Source: Afipia birgiae 34632 (GTDB lineage Bacteria; Pseudomonadota; Alphaproteobacteria; Rhizobiales; Xanthobacteraceae). Taken from it: a stretch of 64,000 nucleotides of DNA. How positions within the stretch are numbered: position 1 is the first letter of the stretch; the number at the start of each line of letters is the position of its first letter. The notes below the pieces were generated by a model. The model searched no databases. It saw only the letters and a list, made by a program, of their open reading frames with translations, and was not told the DNA's origin. The position numbers were made by a program, and so were the translations under genes. Below are positions 1 through 8,958 of the stretch, piece by piece. The DNA lies in assembly GCF_000308295.2 (NCBI RefSeq), contig NZ_HG326653.1:77043-141042 (forward strand), given 5' to 3'.

Positions 1-75
1 CGACGTACGTACGCGTACGTACGTCCGGTACCGTCCGTACCGTCCGTCCGGTCGGTCGGGTAGGGTGGTGGGGTA
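1..75. other. Degenerate low-complexity sequence at window edge
   Basis: The first 75 bases are a run of drifting short motifs (ACGT, then CCGT, then GGTC, then GGGT). It is unlike the surrounding coding sequence and unlike any biological repeat I know. It sits exactly at the end of the supplied sequence and interrupts the HrpB reading frame's homology. A contig-end sequencing or assembly artefact is the simplest reading. Confidence 0.6.
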
Positions 76-1620
76 TTCTTTCGCGCATTCGAAGATACAG
101 ACCCCCTCCCCGGCCCTCCTCCACCAGGGGGAGGGAGAAGGATGCGCGACCTGTTTCGCCCAGCGCTCCGCAAGCTGCCGCGCGCTTTGCGCGCGCTGCG
201 AACGGTCGCGGCGGAACTGATTCAGCCGCGCATCGAGATCGGCGCTGTCGCCGCCGAGGCCGCGCTCGGTGAGAACGGCGGCGATCAACGCAGCCTCATC
301 GCCCGAGCCCAGCCGGTGCGAATCCACGATCATGCGCGCGAGGCGCGGCGGCAGCGCCAGCTCACGTAGACTGTTGCCCTCCGGAGTGATCCGGCCGGAC
401 CCATCAAGCGCATTCAATTCACGCAGCAGCGCGCGCGCTTCGGTCAGAGCCGGTAGCGGCGGCGGATCGAGGAACGCCAGCGCCGATGGATCGATCGCGC
501 CCCAATGGGCGAGATCCAGCACCAACGACGACAGGTCTGCCGACAAAATCTCCGGCCGTGTATAAGCATCCAGCGATGCCGTCTGCGGCTCGTCCCAGAG
601 GCGATAACACACACCGGGCTCGGTGCGCCCGGCGCGGCCGCGCCGCTGATCGACGGCAGCCCGCGAGGCGCGGATGGTTTCCAGCCGCGTCAGGCCGATG
701 TCAGGTTCGTAACGCGGCACTCGCGCCATGCCGGAATCGACCACGATCCGAACGCCCTCGATGGTGAGCGACGTCTCCGCAATCGACGTCGCCAGCACCA
801 CCTTGCGCTGCCCCCTGGGCGGCGGCGAAATCGCGCGATCCTGTACGGCTGCATCGAGCGCGCCGAACAGCGGCACGATCTCGGTGTTCGGATCGCTGAC
901 GCGCTCGCTGAGAAACGTTTGCGTGCGGCGGATTTCGGCGGCACCAGGCAAAAACGCCAGCACCGATCCATTGTCGGCGCGCAACGCCGTCGCAATGGCG
1001 TCCGCCATCTGACGCTCGATCTGCACGTCCGGCTTGCGGCTGAGATAACGCGTATCGACAGGAAACGCGCGGCCTTCGCTGGCGATCACCGGCGCATCAC
1101 CGAGCAGCTTCGCCACCCGCGCACCGTCCAGAGTCGCGGACATCACAAGGATGCGCAAATCCTCACGTAGTCCGGTTTGCGCGTCGCGTGCGAGGGCAAG
1201 ACCCAGATCCGCATCGAGCGAGCGTTCGTGGAATTCGTCGAACAGCACCGCGGCAACGCCTGACAGTTCCGGATCGTCGAGAATCTGCCGCGTGAAGATG
1301 CCCTCGGTGACCACCTCGATCCGGGTCGCACGCGAGACCTTCGAGCCGAAGCGCACACGATAGCCGACGGTCTCGCCGACTTTCTCTCCCAATGTTTGCG
1401 CCATGCGCTCGGCTGCAGCGCGCGCGGCGATCCGGCGTGGTTCCAGCACGATGATCTTCTTCTTGCCGACCCATGCTGCATCCAGCAACGCCAGCGGCAC
1501 CCGCGTGGTCTTGCCCGCGCCGGGCGGAGCGACCAAAACCGCGGTGTTGCTGCGCGCGAGCGTCGATGTCAGCTCATCGAGAACAGCGTCGATGGGAAGA
1601 GGCGTGGAGAAAGCGATCAT
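1..1620 (-). CDS. hrpB: ATP-dependent RNA helicase HrpB (3' end off the window)
   Basis: DExH-box helicase of the HrpA/HrpB family, probably cytoplasmic and RNA-acting. Reading from the ATG at 1620, residues 31-39 form Walker A (APPGAGKTT), residues 128-131 are the DEFH box, and QRRGRAGR (motif VI) lies near residue 325. The frame stays open to base 1, about 540 codons, against roughly 820 in the family, so the C-terminal domain is off the window. After about residue 493 the protein no longer looks like HrpB: it reads through a G/C-rich palindromic repeat and then a degenerate run (1-75). The last 45 codons may therefore be an insertion or an assembly artefact. Identity of the helicase part is certain; the 3' end is not. 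Confidence 0.9.
   Translation of the reverse strand, partial: MIAFSTPLPIDAVLDELTSTLARSNTAVLVAPPGAGKTTRVPLALLDAAWVGKKKIIVLEPRRIAARAAAERMAQTLGEKVGETVGYRVRFGSKVSRATRIEVVTEGIFTRQILDDPELSGVAAVLFDEFHERSLDADLGLALARDAQTGLREDLRILVMSATLDGARVAKLLGDAPVIASEGRAFPVDTRYLSRKPDVQIERQMADAIATALRADNGSVLAFLPGAAEIRRTQTFLSERVSDPNTEIVPLFGALDAAVQDRAISPPPRGQRKVVLATSIAETSLTIEGVRIVVDSGMARVPRYEPDIGLTRLETIRASRAAVDQRRGRAGRTEPGVCYRLWDEPQTASLDAYTRPEILSADLSSLVLDLAHWGAIDPSALAFLDPPPLPALTEARALLRELNALDGSGRITPEGNSLRELALPPRLARMIVDSHRLGSGDEAALIAAVLTERGLGGDSADLDARLNQFRRDRSQRAQSARQLAERWAKQVAHPSPSPWWRRAGEGVCIFECAKEYPTTLPDRPDGRYGRYRTYVRVRTS
88..140. repeat. GC-rich palindromic repeat inside hrpB frame
   Basis: CCCCCTCCCC and GGGGGAGGGAGAAGG flank a short centre, forming an imperfect inverted repeat. 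A closely similar element occurs inside polA at about 5596-5638. Both copies share the order CCCCCTCCCC, CCTCC, GGGGGAGGGAGAAG. This is a dispersed palindromic repeat that has landed within reading frames without introducing a stop. Confidence 0.6.
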
Positions 1621-1633
1621 CGGAATAGATATA

Positions 1634-1714
1634 GCCGTCATTGCGAGCGAAGCGAAGCAATCCAGAGCCAAAGAATGGATTGCTTCGTCGCTTACGCTCC
1701 TCGCAATGACGCAG
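1634..1714. repeat. Intergenic inverted repeat (CATTGCGAGCG family)
   Basis: The left arm begins CATTGCGAGCGAAGCGAAGC and the right arm ends GCTCCTCGCAATG, giving an imperfect 30-base-arm palindrome between hrpB and ugd. A second copy lies at 27971-28046 between the HPr and glycosyltransferase genes. This is a small non-coding dispersed element; the hairpin could also act as a transcription barrier. Confidence 0.75.
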
Positions 1715-1726
1715 CGAATCTCGAGC

Positions 1727-3037
1727 TCAAACCGCCCCGCGCCCGACGCTCTCGTAGGTGAAGCCCAGCTCTTCCATCTCGTCGCGGCGATAAATGTTGC
1801 GCAGATCGACCATCACGGGTGTCGCCATCTCGCGCTTGAGCCGCTTCAGATCGAGCGCGCGGAACTGCCGCCACTCGGTGACGATCACCAGCGCATCGGC
1901 ATCCCTGGCGACCGCATAAGGGTCCTCGCAATACGTAATGTCGGGCAGTTCCTTCTTGGCCTGCTCCATGCCCGCGGGATCGTAGGCGCGCACCTTGGCG
2001 CCAAGATCGAGCAGACCCGTCACCAGCGGGATCGACGGCGCTTCGCGCATGTCGTCAGTATCCGGCTTGAAGGTCAGACCCAGCAAACCGATGGTCTTGC
2101 CGCGCAAATTGCCGCCGAGCGCGCTCGAGACCTTGCGCGCCATCGCGCGCTTCCGATTGTCGTTAACCGCGAGCACGGCTTCGACGATGCGCAGCGGCAC
2201 ATCGTGGTCCAGTGCGGTCTTCACCAGCGCGCGGGTGTCCTTCGGAAAACACGAGCCGCCGAAGCCGGGACCGGCGTTGAGAAATTTCGGACCGATGCGG
2301 TTGTCGAGCCCGATGCCGCGCGCAACCTCCTGTACATCGGCACCCACTTTTTCCGACAGATCCGCCATCTCGTTGATGAAGGTGATCTTGGTCGCGAGGA
2401 ATGCGTTGGCGGCGTATTTGATCAGCTCCGCCGTGCGCCGCTCGGTGTACATGATCGGCGCCTGGTTGAGATACAGCGGACGATAGACCTCGCCGAGAAC
2501 CTTGCGCGCGCGCTCGTCGGACGTTCCGACCACGATCCGGTCCGGATGCTTGAAGTCGCGGATCGCGGCGCCCTCGCGCAGGAATTCCGGATTGGATGCG
2601 ACAGCGATATCGGCCTGAGGATTGGTCTCGCGGATAATGCGCTCGACCTCGTCGCCGGTGCCGACCGGCACTGTGGACTTGGTTACGACGACGGTGAAGC
2701 CCTGCAGGGCCCTGGCGATCTCGCGGGCCGCCGCATGGACGTAGGTCAGGTCGGCATGGCCGTCGCCACGCCGCGACGGCGTGCCGACCGCGATGAACAC
2801 CGCGTCCGCCTCACCGACCGGGCCTGCCAGGTCGGTGGTGAAATCGAGCCGTCCGGCGCTCACGGAGGCTGCCACCAGCCGGTCCAGATCGGGCTCGAAA
2901 ATCGGGATTTCACCGCGATTGAGGGCGGTGATCTTGCCAGCGTCGGTATCGACGCAGGTCACGCGATGGCCGAAATCCGCGAAACAGGCGCCGGACACCA
3001 GCCCCACATAGCCCGTGCCAATCATGGCAATCCGCAT
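1727..3037 (-). CDS. ugd: UDP-glucose 6-dehydrogenase
   Basis: Oxidises UDP-glucose to UDP-glucuronate with two NAD+, supplying precursors for exopolysaccharide and envelope glycans. The 436-residue length is typical. The N-terminus carries the Rossmann motif GTGYVG (residues 7-12), followed by VGTPS and STVPVGTGDE. The catalytic cysteine lies in GPGFGGSCFPKD near residue 260, and the C-terminal UDP-binding domain includes TFKPDTDDMR. The ATG at 3035-3037 starts directly on the conserved MRIAMIGTGYVG. It is transcribed toward hrpB with a repeat between them, and divergently from the acyltransferase gene at 3192, which may also act on surface sugars (inference). Confidence 0.95.
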   Translation of the reverse strand: MRIAMIGTGYVGLVSGACFADFGHRVTCVDTDAGKITALNRGEIPIFEPDLDRLVAASVSAGRLDFTTDLAGPVGEADAVFIAVGTPSRRGDGHADLTYVHAAAREIARALQGFTVVVTKSTVPVGTGDEVERIIRETNPQADIAVASNPEFLREGAAIRDFKHPDRIVVGTSDERARKVLGEVYRPLYLNQAPIMYTERRTAELIKYAANAFLATKITFINEMADLSEKVGADVQEVARGIGLDNRIGPKFLNAGPGFGGSCFPKDTRALVKTALDHDVPLRIVEAVLAVNDNRKRAMARKVSSALGGNLRGKTIGLLGLTFKPDTDDMREAPSIPLVTGLLDLGAKVRAYDPAGMEQAKKELPDITYCEDPYAVARDADALVIVTEWRQFRALDLKRLKREMATPVMVDLRNIYRRDEMEELGFTYESVGRGAV

Positions 3038-3191
3038 GAAGTTACCTGTCCCTTGAGAAAATTAACGATGTTGCTTTCGCGGGCGCTTTTAGCGCAATTC
3101 CGCGTGAAGTGGGCACAACATTTGTACGAATAAAGGAGAAAGAAACCCATCCGCCCCATGATGGCGCGCAGTTGGACCGAAACGAGACACG

Positions 3192-4250
3192 ATGAGCAAC
3201 AACGGCACATCCGGCACGCACCTGTCCCCCGTCTCCGAGCGGATCGACTGGGTCGACTATGCCAAAGGCATCTGCATCGTCATGGTGGTGATGATGCATT
3301 CGACGCTGGGCGTCGAGGCGGCCGCGGGCAAACAGGGCTTCATGCACCTGTTCGTCGAGTTTGCAAAACCGTTCCGGATGCCGGATTTCTTCCTGATTTC
3401 AGGGCTGTTTCTGGCGCGGGTGATCGGCCGCGACTGGCGCACCTATCTGGACCGCAAGGTGGTCCATTTCGCCTACTTCTATGTGCTGTGGGTGACCATC
3501 CAATTCGGCTTCAAGGCCCCGGGCTTCGCCGCCGAGCAGGGCTGGAGCCATGTCGGCATCATGTATCTGCAATCTTTCATCGAGCCGTTCGGCACGCTGT
3601 GGTTCATCTACCTGCTGCCGGTGTTCTTCGTCGTGACCAAGGCGACACTGCGCATTCCCGCGGCGCTGATCTGGCTGATCGCCGCATTGCTTGAGGCCTC
3701 GCATGTCGCGACCGGCTGGACCGTGATCGACGAATTCGCCGCGCGCTTCGTCTATTTCTATTCCGGCTACCTGTTCGCGAATTACGTGTTCGTGCTGGCC
3801 GATCGTGCGCGCGACAAGCCGGGCCTCGCGCTGGCCGGTCTCGCGGCATGGGCGCTGATCAATGGCGTTGTGGTGTTCGCCGGCTTCGGCGACAGGCCGG
3901 TGATTTCGCTGGTGCTCGGATTTGCCGGCGCTGCCGCCGTCGTCGTCGGCGGTGCGCTGCTGGCTCGCGCCAACTGGCTCGGCTTCCTGCGCTATTTCGG
4001 CGAGCACTCCATCGTCATCTATCTGGCGTTCTTCCTGCCGATGGCGATCACGCGGGTGGTGCTGCTGAAGACCGATATCATTCCGGACATCGGCCTGATC
4101 TCGTTGATCGACACCATTGCGGCCGCGCTCGGCGCACTGGCGATGTGGTGGGGGGCGAAACGCGCCGGGCTGAACTTCCTGTTCGAACGGCCCGCCATGT
4201 TCTGGATCGCGCCGAAGCAGACGCGTCCGGCTTTTCAGGCGGCGGAGTAG
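3192..4250 (+). CDS. Acyltransferase family 3 (OpgC/OafA-like) membrane protein
   Basis: Integral membrane acyltransferase of the acyltransferase-3 family, whose members acetylate or succinylate surface polysaccharides, glucans or lipid-linked sugars. The 352-residue protein opens with the family hallmark RIDWVDYAKGICIVMVVMMH (residues 14-33), including the conserved motif histidine. It then has about ten hydrophobic segments, including FRMPDFFLISGLFLAR. There is no C-terminal SGNH domain. The start follows GAGACACG. It is divergent from ugd across 154 bases. The acyl donor and acceptor cannot be read from the sequence. Confidence 0.85.
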   Translation: MSNNGTSGTHLSPVSERIDWVDYAKGICIVMVVMMHSTLGVEAAAGKQGFMHLFVEFAKPFRMPDFFLISGLFLARVIGRDWRTYLDRKVVHFAYFYVLWVTIQFGFKAPGFAAEQGWSHVGIMYLQSFIEPFGTLWFIYLLPVFFVVTKATLRIPAALIWLIAALLEASHVATGWTVIDEFAARFVYFYSGYLFANYVFVLADRARDKPGLALAGLAAWALINGVVVFAGFGDRPVISLVLGFAGAAAVVVGGALLARANWLGFLRYFGEHSIVIYLAFFLPMAITRVVLLKTDIIPDIGLISLIDTIAAALGALAMWWGAKRAGLNFLFERPAMFWIAPKQTRPAFQAAE

Positions 4251-4267
4251 GCGCGGCTCTGTCATCG

Positions 4268-4371
4268 CATACAGACCGTCATCACCGGGCTTGACCCGGT
4301 GATCCATGCCTTCGGAACATGCAGCAGAAAAACCGTGGATGGCCGGGTCAAGCCCGGCCATGACGAATTCT
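4268..4371. repeat. Intergenic palindromic repeat (TCATCACCGGGCTTGACCCGG family)
   Basis: Left part TCACCGGGCTTGACCCGGTGA is itself a hairpin, and the right part GGCCGGGTCAAGCCCGGCC is a second hairpin of the same type. The two are separated by about 40 bases. This double-hairpin element is common between genes of rhizobia and relatives. It lies between the acyltransferase and polA and could serve as a terminator for the former, though no T-run follows. Confidence 0.7.
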
Positions 4372-4430
4372 GATGTGCAACCCTGCCGCTCGGGGGTGTT
4401 ATTCGCGGCCAAAATCCTTAAGTTGCGGCC

Positions 4431-7400
4431 ATGCCGAAAAAGCCTGCATCCCCTGCGAAATCACCCGCCGCGAAACCCGCCGCTGTCAAAGAGCCGCCCG
4501 CCAAAGCTGCGGCGGCGAAAGCTCCTGCAACCAACGCCCCCGCCAAAGGCGATCACGTCTTTCTGGTGGATGGCTCGGGCTACATCTTCCGCGCCTATCA
4601 CGCGCTGCCGCCGCTGAACCGCAAGTCCGACGGCCTGCAGGTCAACGCCGTGCTCGGTTTCTGCAACATGCTGTGGAAGCTGATGCGCGACATGCCGCCG
4701 GACAACCGGCCGACCCACCTCGCCATCATTTTCGACAAGTCCGAGGTCACGTTCCGCAACAAGCTCTATCCCGAGTACAAGGCGCAGCGGGCGCCAGCGC
4801 CTGACGACCTCATCCCGCAGTTCGCTCTGATCCGGGAAGCGGTGCGCGCCTTCGACCTGCCCTGTCTCGAACAGTCCGGCTTCGAGGCCGACGACCTGAT
4901 CGCCACCTATGTGCGCGAAGCCTGCGAGCGCGGCGCGACCGCCACCATCGTGTCCAGCGATAAGGATCTGATGCAGCTCGTGACCGATTGTGTGTCGATG
5001 TACGACACCATGAAGGATCGCCGCATCGGCATTCCCGAGGTGATCGAGAAGTTCGGCGTGCCGCCCGAAAAGGTGGTCGAGGTGCAGGCGCTGGCGGGCG
5101 ACTCGGTCGACAACGTGCCCGGCGTGCCGGGCATCGGCGTCAAGACAGCGGCACAGCTCATCACCGAATACGGCGACCTCGAAACGCTGCTCAAGCGCGC
5201 GCCGGAAATCAAGCAGCCCAAGCGGCGCGAAGCGCTGATCGAGCACGCCGAGAAAGCACGCATCTCGAAGAAGCTGGTACAGCTCGACGATCGTGTGGCG
5301 CTGGACGTGCCGCTCGACGAGCTTGCCGTGCACGAACCGGATTCGCGCAAGCTGATCGCTTTTCTCAAAGCGATGGAATTCTCGACCCTGACGCGGCGCG
5401 TTGCCGAGTACGCGCAGATTGATCCGTCGGATGTCGAAGCCGACGCCGGCATGAAAAGCGCGTTCGCGCCCGCCGACGTCGCCGCCTCGTCTCCCGCGAC
5501 ACCGCCGCTGGGCGGCGAGCCTGATCTGTTTGCAAGGGGCACTTCTTCACCTCTCCCGCTCGCGGCGGGAGGAGGTCTCTTCGACCGCACGAATGCCCCC
5601 TCCCCACCCTCCCCCGCAAGCGGGGGAGGGAGAAGAACAACCGCGCCTCAAACCCCGAAGGCGCTCGCCGACGCGCGCGCCGCGGAAGCGCGCAACGCCA
5701 AATTCAATCGCGCCGCCCACGCGACGATCAGGACCGTTGAAGAGTTGCAGCGGCGGATCGCGCGCGCTTTCGACATCGGCCAGGTTGCCGTGACGGTTGA
5801 AACTTCAAGCGCCGATCCGATGCAGGCGGAGATCTGCGGCATCTCGCTCGCCACCGGTGCCGGTGAAGCCTGCTACGTGCCGCTTGGTCACACCAAGCCC
5901 GGCGACGGGTCGGGGCTGTTTGCCGGTGGGCTGGCCCCGGACCAGATCAAGACCGCCGATGCGCTGGCTGCGCTCAAACCGCTGCTGACTGATCCCGGGG
6001 TTCTCAAGATCGGGCACGATCTGAAGTTCGATACAGTGGTGCTGGCGCAGCACGGTATCGACATGGCGCCGGTCGACGACACCATCCTGATTTCCTACGT
6101 GCTCGATGCGGGCCGCGCCAAGCACGATCACGAGTCACTGGCCGAGAGCTGGTTCGGCCACAAGGCCATTGGTTTCGGAGAGCTCATCGGCAGCGGCAAG
6201 AACCGCATTGCTTTCGATCAGGTACCGGTCGACAAGGCCACCGAATATGCCGCCGAACGCGCCGACGTCACCTTGCGGTTGTGGCGCGTGCTGAAGCCGC
6301 GGCTGATGGCCTATGGCGTCAACACGGTTTACGAGACGCTGGAACGTCCGCTGGTGTCCGTGCTCGCACGGATGGAACGGCGCGGCATTTCCATCGACCG
6401 CCAGGTGCTGTCGCGCCTCTCCGGCGAGTTCGCGCAGACCGCCGCGCGGGTCGAAGCCGACATTCAGAAAATGGCGGGCGAGCCGATCAATCCGGGCAGC
6501 CCGAAACAGCTCGGCGACATCATGTTCGGCAAGATGGGCCTGCCGGGCGGCGCGAAAACCAAAACCGGCGCATGGTCCACCTCGGCGCAGATTCTCGACG
6601 AACTGGCTGAAGCCGGTCATGACTTCCCAAAGCGCATTCTGGAATGGCGGCAGGTCACCAAGCTGAAGTCGACCTATACCGACTCGCTGCCGGAATACGT
6701 CAATCCGCAGACCCATCGCGTGCACACCACCTACGCGCTGGCCGCGACCACCACGGGGCGGCTGTCGTCCAACGAGCCGAACCTGCAGAACATTCCGGTG
6801 CGCACCGAGGACGGCCGCAAGATCCGCAAGGCTTTCGTCGCCACCAAGGGCCACAAGCTGGTGTCGGCGGATTACTCGCAGATCGAGCTGCGATTGCTGG
6901 CGGAGATCGCAGACATCCCGTCGCTGAAACAGGCGTTCCAGGACAAGCTGGACATTCACGCCATGACCGCATCGGAAATGTTCGGCGTGCCGATCAAGGA
7001 CATGCCGTCCGAAGTGCGCCGCCGCGCCAAGGCAATCAACTTCGGCATCATTTACGGCATCTCGGCGTTCGGCCTCGCCAACCAGCTCGGCATTCCGCGC
7101 GAGGAAGCCGGCGCGTATATCAAGAAATACTTCGAGCGCTTCCCCGGCATCCGCGCCTATATGGATGCGACGCGCGACTTCTGCCGTGAACACGGCTATG
7201 TCGAGACGATCTTCGGCCGCAAGTGCCACTATCCCGATATCAAGGCGAGCAATCCCTCGATCCGCTCGTTCAACGAGCGCGCCGCCATCAACGCGCGCCT
7301 GCAAGGCTCGGCGGCCGACATCATCCGCCGCGCCATGATCCGGATGGAGGACGCGCTCGCCGAAAAGAAGCTGTCAGCCCAGATGCTGCTGCAGGTTCAC

Positions 7401-7556
7401 GACGAACTGATCTTCGAAGTTCCGGAGGATGAGGTCGCGAACACCCTGCCTGTGGTCCAGCATGTGATGCAGGACGCGCCGTTCCCGGCGGTCTCGCTGT
7501 CAGTGCCGTTGCAGGTTGATGCCCGCGCCGCCAGCAACTGGGACGAGGCGCATTGA
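4431..7556 (+). CDS. polA: DNA polymerase I (predicted proofreading-deficient)
   Basis: Gap-filling and Okazaki-maturation polymerase, 1041 residues. An Ala/Lys/Pro-rich extension (1-40) precedes the 5'-3' nuclease domain (about 42-340), which retains EADDLIATY, SSDKDLMQLV and the H3TH segment GIGVKTAAQL. The polymerase domain has motif A DYSQIELR (814-821), motif B RRRAKAINFGIIYG and motif C QVHDELIFEVP. The 3'-5' exonuclease domain (about 430-640) is degraded. By alignment with E. coli Pol I, Exo I FDTE is here VTVE (Asp355 to Thr455; Glu457 kept). Exo III YAAED is YAAER (Asp501 to Arg610). Exo II keeps its aspartate in HDLKFD. Residues about 371-404 are an in-frame G/C-rich repeat insertion in the inter-domain linker. 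Confidence 0.96.
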   Translation: MPKKPASPAKSPAAKPAAVKEPPAKAAAAKAPATNAPAKGDHVFLVDGSGYIFRAYHALPPLNRKSDGLQVNAVLGFCNMLWKLMRDMPPDNRPTHLAIIFDKSEVTFRNKLYPEYKAQRAPAPDDLIPQFALIREAVRAFDLPCLEQSGFEADDLIATYVREACERGATATIVSSDKDLMQLVTDCVSMYDTMKDRRIGIPEVIEKFGVPPEKVVEVQALAGDSVDNVPGVPGIGVKTAAQLITEYGDLETLLKRAPEIKQPKRREALIEHAEKARISKKLVQLDDRVALDVPLDELAVHEPDSRKLIAFLKAMEFSTLTRRVAEYAQIDPSDVEADAGMKSAFAPADVAASSPATPPLGGEPDLFARGTSSPLPLAAGGGLFDRTNAPSPPSPASGGGRRTTAPQTPKALADARAAEARNAKFNRAAHATIRTVEELQRRIARAFDIGQVAVTVETSSADPMQAEICGISLATGAGEACYVPLGHTKPGDGSGLFAGGLAPDQIKTADALAALKPLLTDPGVLKIGHDLKFDTVVLAQHGIDMAPVDDTILISYVLDAGRAKHDHESLAESWFGHKAIGFGELIGSGKNRIAFDQVPVDKATEYAAERADVTLRLWRVLKPRLMAYGVNTVYETLERPLVSVLARMERRGISIDRQVLSRLSGEFAQTAARVEADIQKMAGEPINPGSPKQLGDIMFGKMGLPGGAKTKTGAWSTSAQILDELAEAGHDFPKRILEWRQVTKLKSTYTDSLPEYVNPQTHRVHTTYALAATTTGRLSSNEPNLQNIPVRTEDGRKIRKAFVATKGHKLVSADYSQIELRLLAEIADIPSLKQAFQDKLDIHAMTASEMFGVPIKDMPSEVRRRAKAINFGIIYGISAFGLANQLGIPREEAGAYIKKYFERFPGIRAYMDATRDFCREHGYVETIFGRKCHYPDIKASNPSIRSFNERAAINARLQGSAADIIRRAMIRMEDALAEKKLSAQMLLQVHDELIFEVPEDEVANTLPVVQHVMQDAPFPAVSLSVPLQVDARAASNWDEAH
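5545..5640. repeat. Palindromic repeats translated in frame within polA
   Basis: Two adjacent inverted repeats lie inside the polA linker: CTCTCCCGCTCGCGGCGGGA near 5550-5572 and CCTCCCCCGCAAGCGGGGGAGG near 5609-5630 (written without its flanks). They encode low-complexity Pro/Ser/Gly residues (APSPPSPASGGG). The second resembles the element in hrpB at 88-140. The 96-base span is a multiple of three and free of stops, so the polymerase frame is preserved. Confidence 0.7.
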
Positions 7557-7583
7557 TGGAACGCAAAGGACTATGACAAGCGA

Positions 7584-8225
7584 ATGATCAGCGCCTTGTC
7601 CGCCTCCCTGCTGGCCTTCGCTCTGACATGCGTCGTCATCGAGATCACACCTGGGCCAAACATGGCCTATCTGGCGGCACTGTCGCTCTCGCAGGGGGCT
7701 CGCGCCGGCATCGCGGCTGTTGCGGGGATAGCTCTTGGACTCTCGGTCTATGGCGTGGCGGCGTCGCTCGGCCTCAGTGCGATCATCGACAATTCTACGT
7801 TTCTCTACGAGACGCTGCGCTGGGGCGGCGTGGCTTATCTGCTCTGGCTCGCATGGGACGCGTGGGCGGCCGAACGTGAGACTGCGCCGGACGCGACCGG
7901 CGACAACGACATGGTCGGGCCATGGATCGCATTCCGACGCGGATTGATTACCAACCTCCTCAATCCAAAGGCCGCGGTCTTTTATGTCGCCGTGCTGCCA
8001 GACTTCGTCCAGATCGGCAGGGGTTCGGTGGCAGCGCAGACGCTGATGCTGTCGGCGATCTACGTCGGCATCGCCACCGCGATCCATCTCATCATCGTGC
8101 TGCTTGCATCCCGCCTGCAAACCGTTATCGCGACACCCGAGAAACGCCGGACCGTCCGTCGTGTGCTCGCCGTACTGCTGGCTGCTATTGCGGTCTGGTT
8201 CGCGTTCAGCACGAACCGGGGCTAA
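7584..8225 (+). CDS. LysE/RhtB family amino-acid exporter
   Basis: Inner-membrane exporter of the LysE superfamily, 213 residues and about six transmembrane segments, the usual size. The N-terminal family signature ITPGPNMAYLAALSLSQGARAGIAAVAGIALG is present (residues about 20-50, quoted in part: TPGPNMAYLA), as is FRRGLITNLLNPKAAVFYVAVLP near the middle (LLNPKAAVF). Members expel amino acids or their analogues using proton motive force. The ATG at 7584 lies 27 bases after polA, preceded at some distance by AAGGA. The substrate is not predictable. Confidence 0.88.
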   Translation: MISALSASLLAFALTCVVIEITPGPNMAYLAALSLSQGARAGIAAVAGIALGLSVYGVAASLGLSAIIDNSTFLYETLRWGGVAYLLWLAWDAWAAERETAPDATGDNDMVGPWIAFRRGLITNLLNPKAAVFYVAVLPDFVQIGRGSVAAQTLMLSAIYVGIATAIHLIIVLLASRLQTVIATPEKRRTVRRVLAVLLAAIAVWFAFSTNRG

Positions 8226-8848
8226 CTCAAGCCGACCTCAAATCCCTTTGCCACGCCCGGCCGCGCCATCATCGCCGCATACCAGCGCTTCACATTCGGG
8301 AAATCGTCGAGCGACACCTTGTGACGCTCGTGGCGCCACGCCCAGCCGAGAATGGCGAAGTCAGCGACCGAAATCTTGTCCGCGACAAATTCACGCCCCA
8401 CGAGGCGGCGATCCAGCACGCCATAGAGCCGGCGCGTCTCCTTTGAAAAACGCTCGAGGCCGTAGCGGCGGTCCTGCTCGTTCTCCAGTGCGATGAAATG
8501 ATGCACCTGGCCCGGCATCGGCCCGAAGCCGCCCATCTGCCACATCAGCCATTCCAGCACCGGGATGCGTTCGCCGAGATCCTTCGGCAGGAATTTTCCG
8601 GTCTTCTCGCCGAGGTACAGCAGAATCGCCCCGGATTCGAAGATACTGACCGGTTTGCCGTGCGGGCCATCCGGATCGACAATGGCGGGAATCTTGTTGT
8701 TCGGGCTGATCTTGAGAAAATCCGGCGCAAACTGCTCATCCTTGGAGATATTGATTGGATGCACCTTGTAGGGCAGGCCCATTTCCTCGAGTGCGATGCT
8801 GATCTTGCGGCCGTTGGGCGTATTCCAGGCGTAAAAGTCGATGGTCAT
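8222..8848 (-). CDS. yfcG: Glutathione S-transferase, YfcG/YghU-like
   Basis: Thioredoxin-fold GST of 208 residues. The N-terminal domain reads TPNGRKISIALEEMGLPY, then SPNNKIPAIVD (the glutathione-site cis-proline segment) and ESGAILLYL. This series is typical of the YfcG/YghU disulfide-bond oxidoreductases, which use two glutathione molecules. The C-terminal helical domain includes ISVADFAILGWAWRH. I start at the ATG at 8848 because the fold begins there; an upstream in-frame extension to 8941 adds only unrelated sequence. It is convergent with the LysE gene, overlapping it by 4 bases, and divergent from pyrE. Confidence 0.88.
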   Translation of the reverse strand: MTIDFYAWNTPNGRKISIALEEMGLPYKVHPINISKDEQFAPDFLKISPNNKIPAIVDPDGPHGKPVSIFESGAILLYLGEKTGKFLPKDLGERIPVLEWLMWQMGGFGPMPGQVHHFIALENEQDRRYGLERFSKETRRLYGVLDRRLVGREFVADKISVADFAILGWAWRHERHKVSLDDFPNVKRWYAAMMARPGVAKGFEVGLS

Positions 8849-8958
8849 TTGCTGCCTTTTATTGACCTTGCGCTGTTGACGGTGAGCGATCCACTGTGGA
8901 ATGTCCACGGCGCGAGAGGTAAAATCCCGCCAATTTCCCACAGCTTGAAGAGATCGCC

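Noticed and set aside
1403-3133. Long plus-strand open frame opposite ugd
   Set aside because: It is antisense to a fully recognisable UDP-glucose dehydrogenase and its translation matches no family; it is a high-GC shadow frame.
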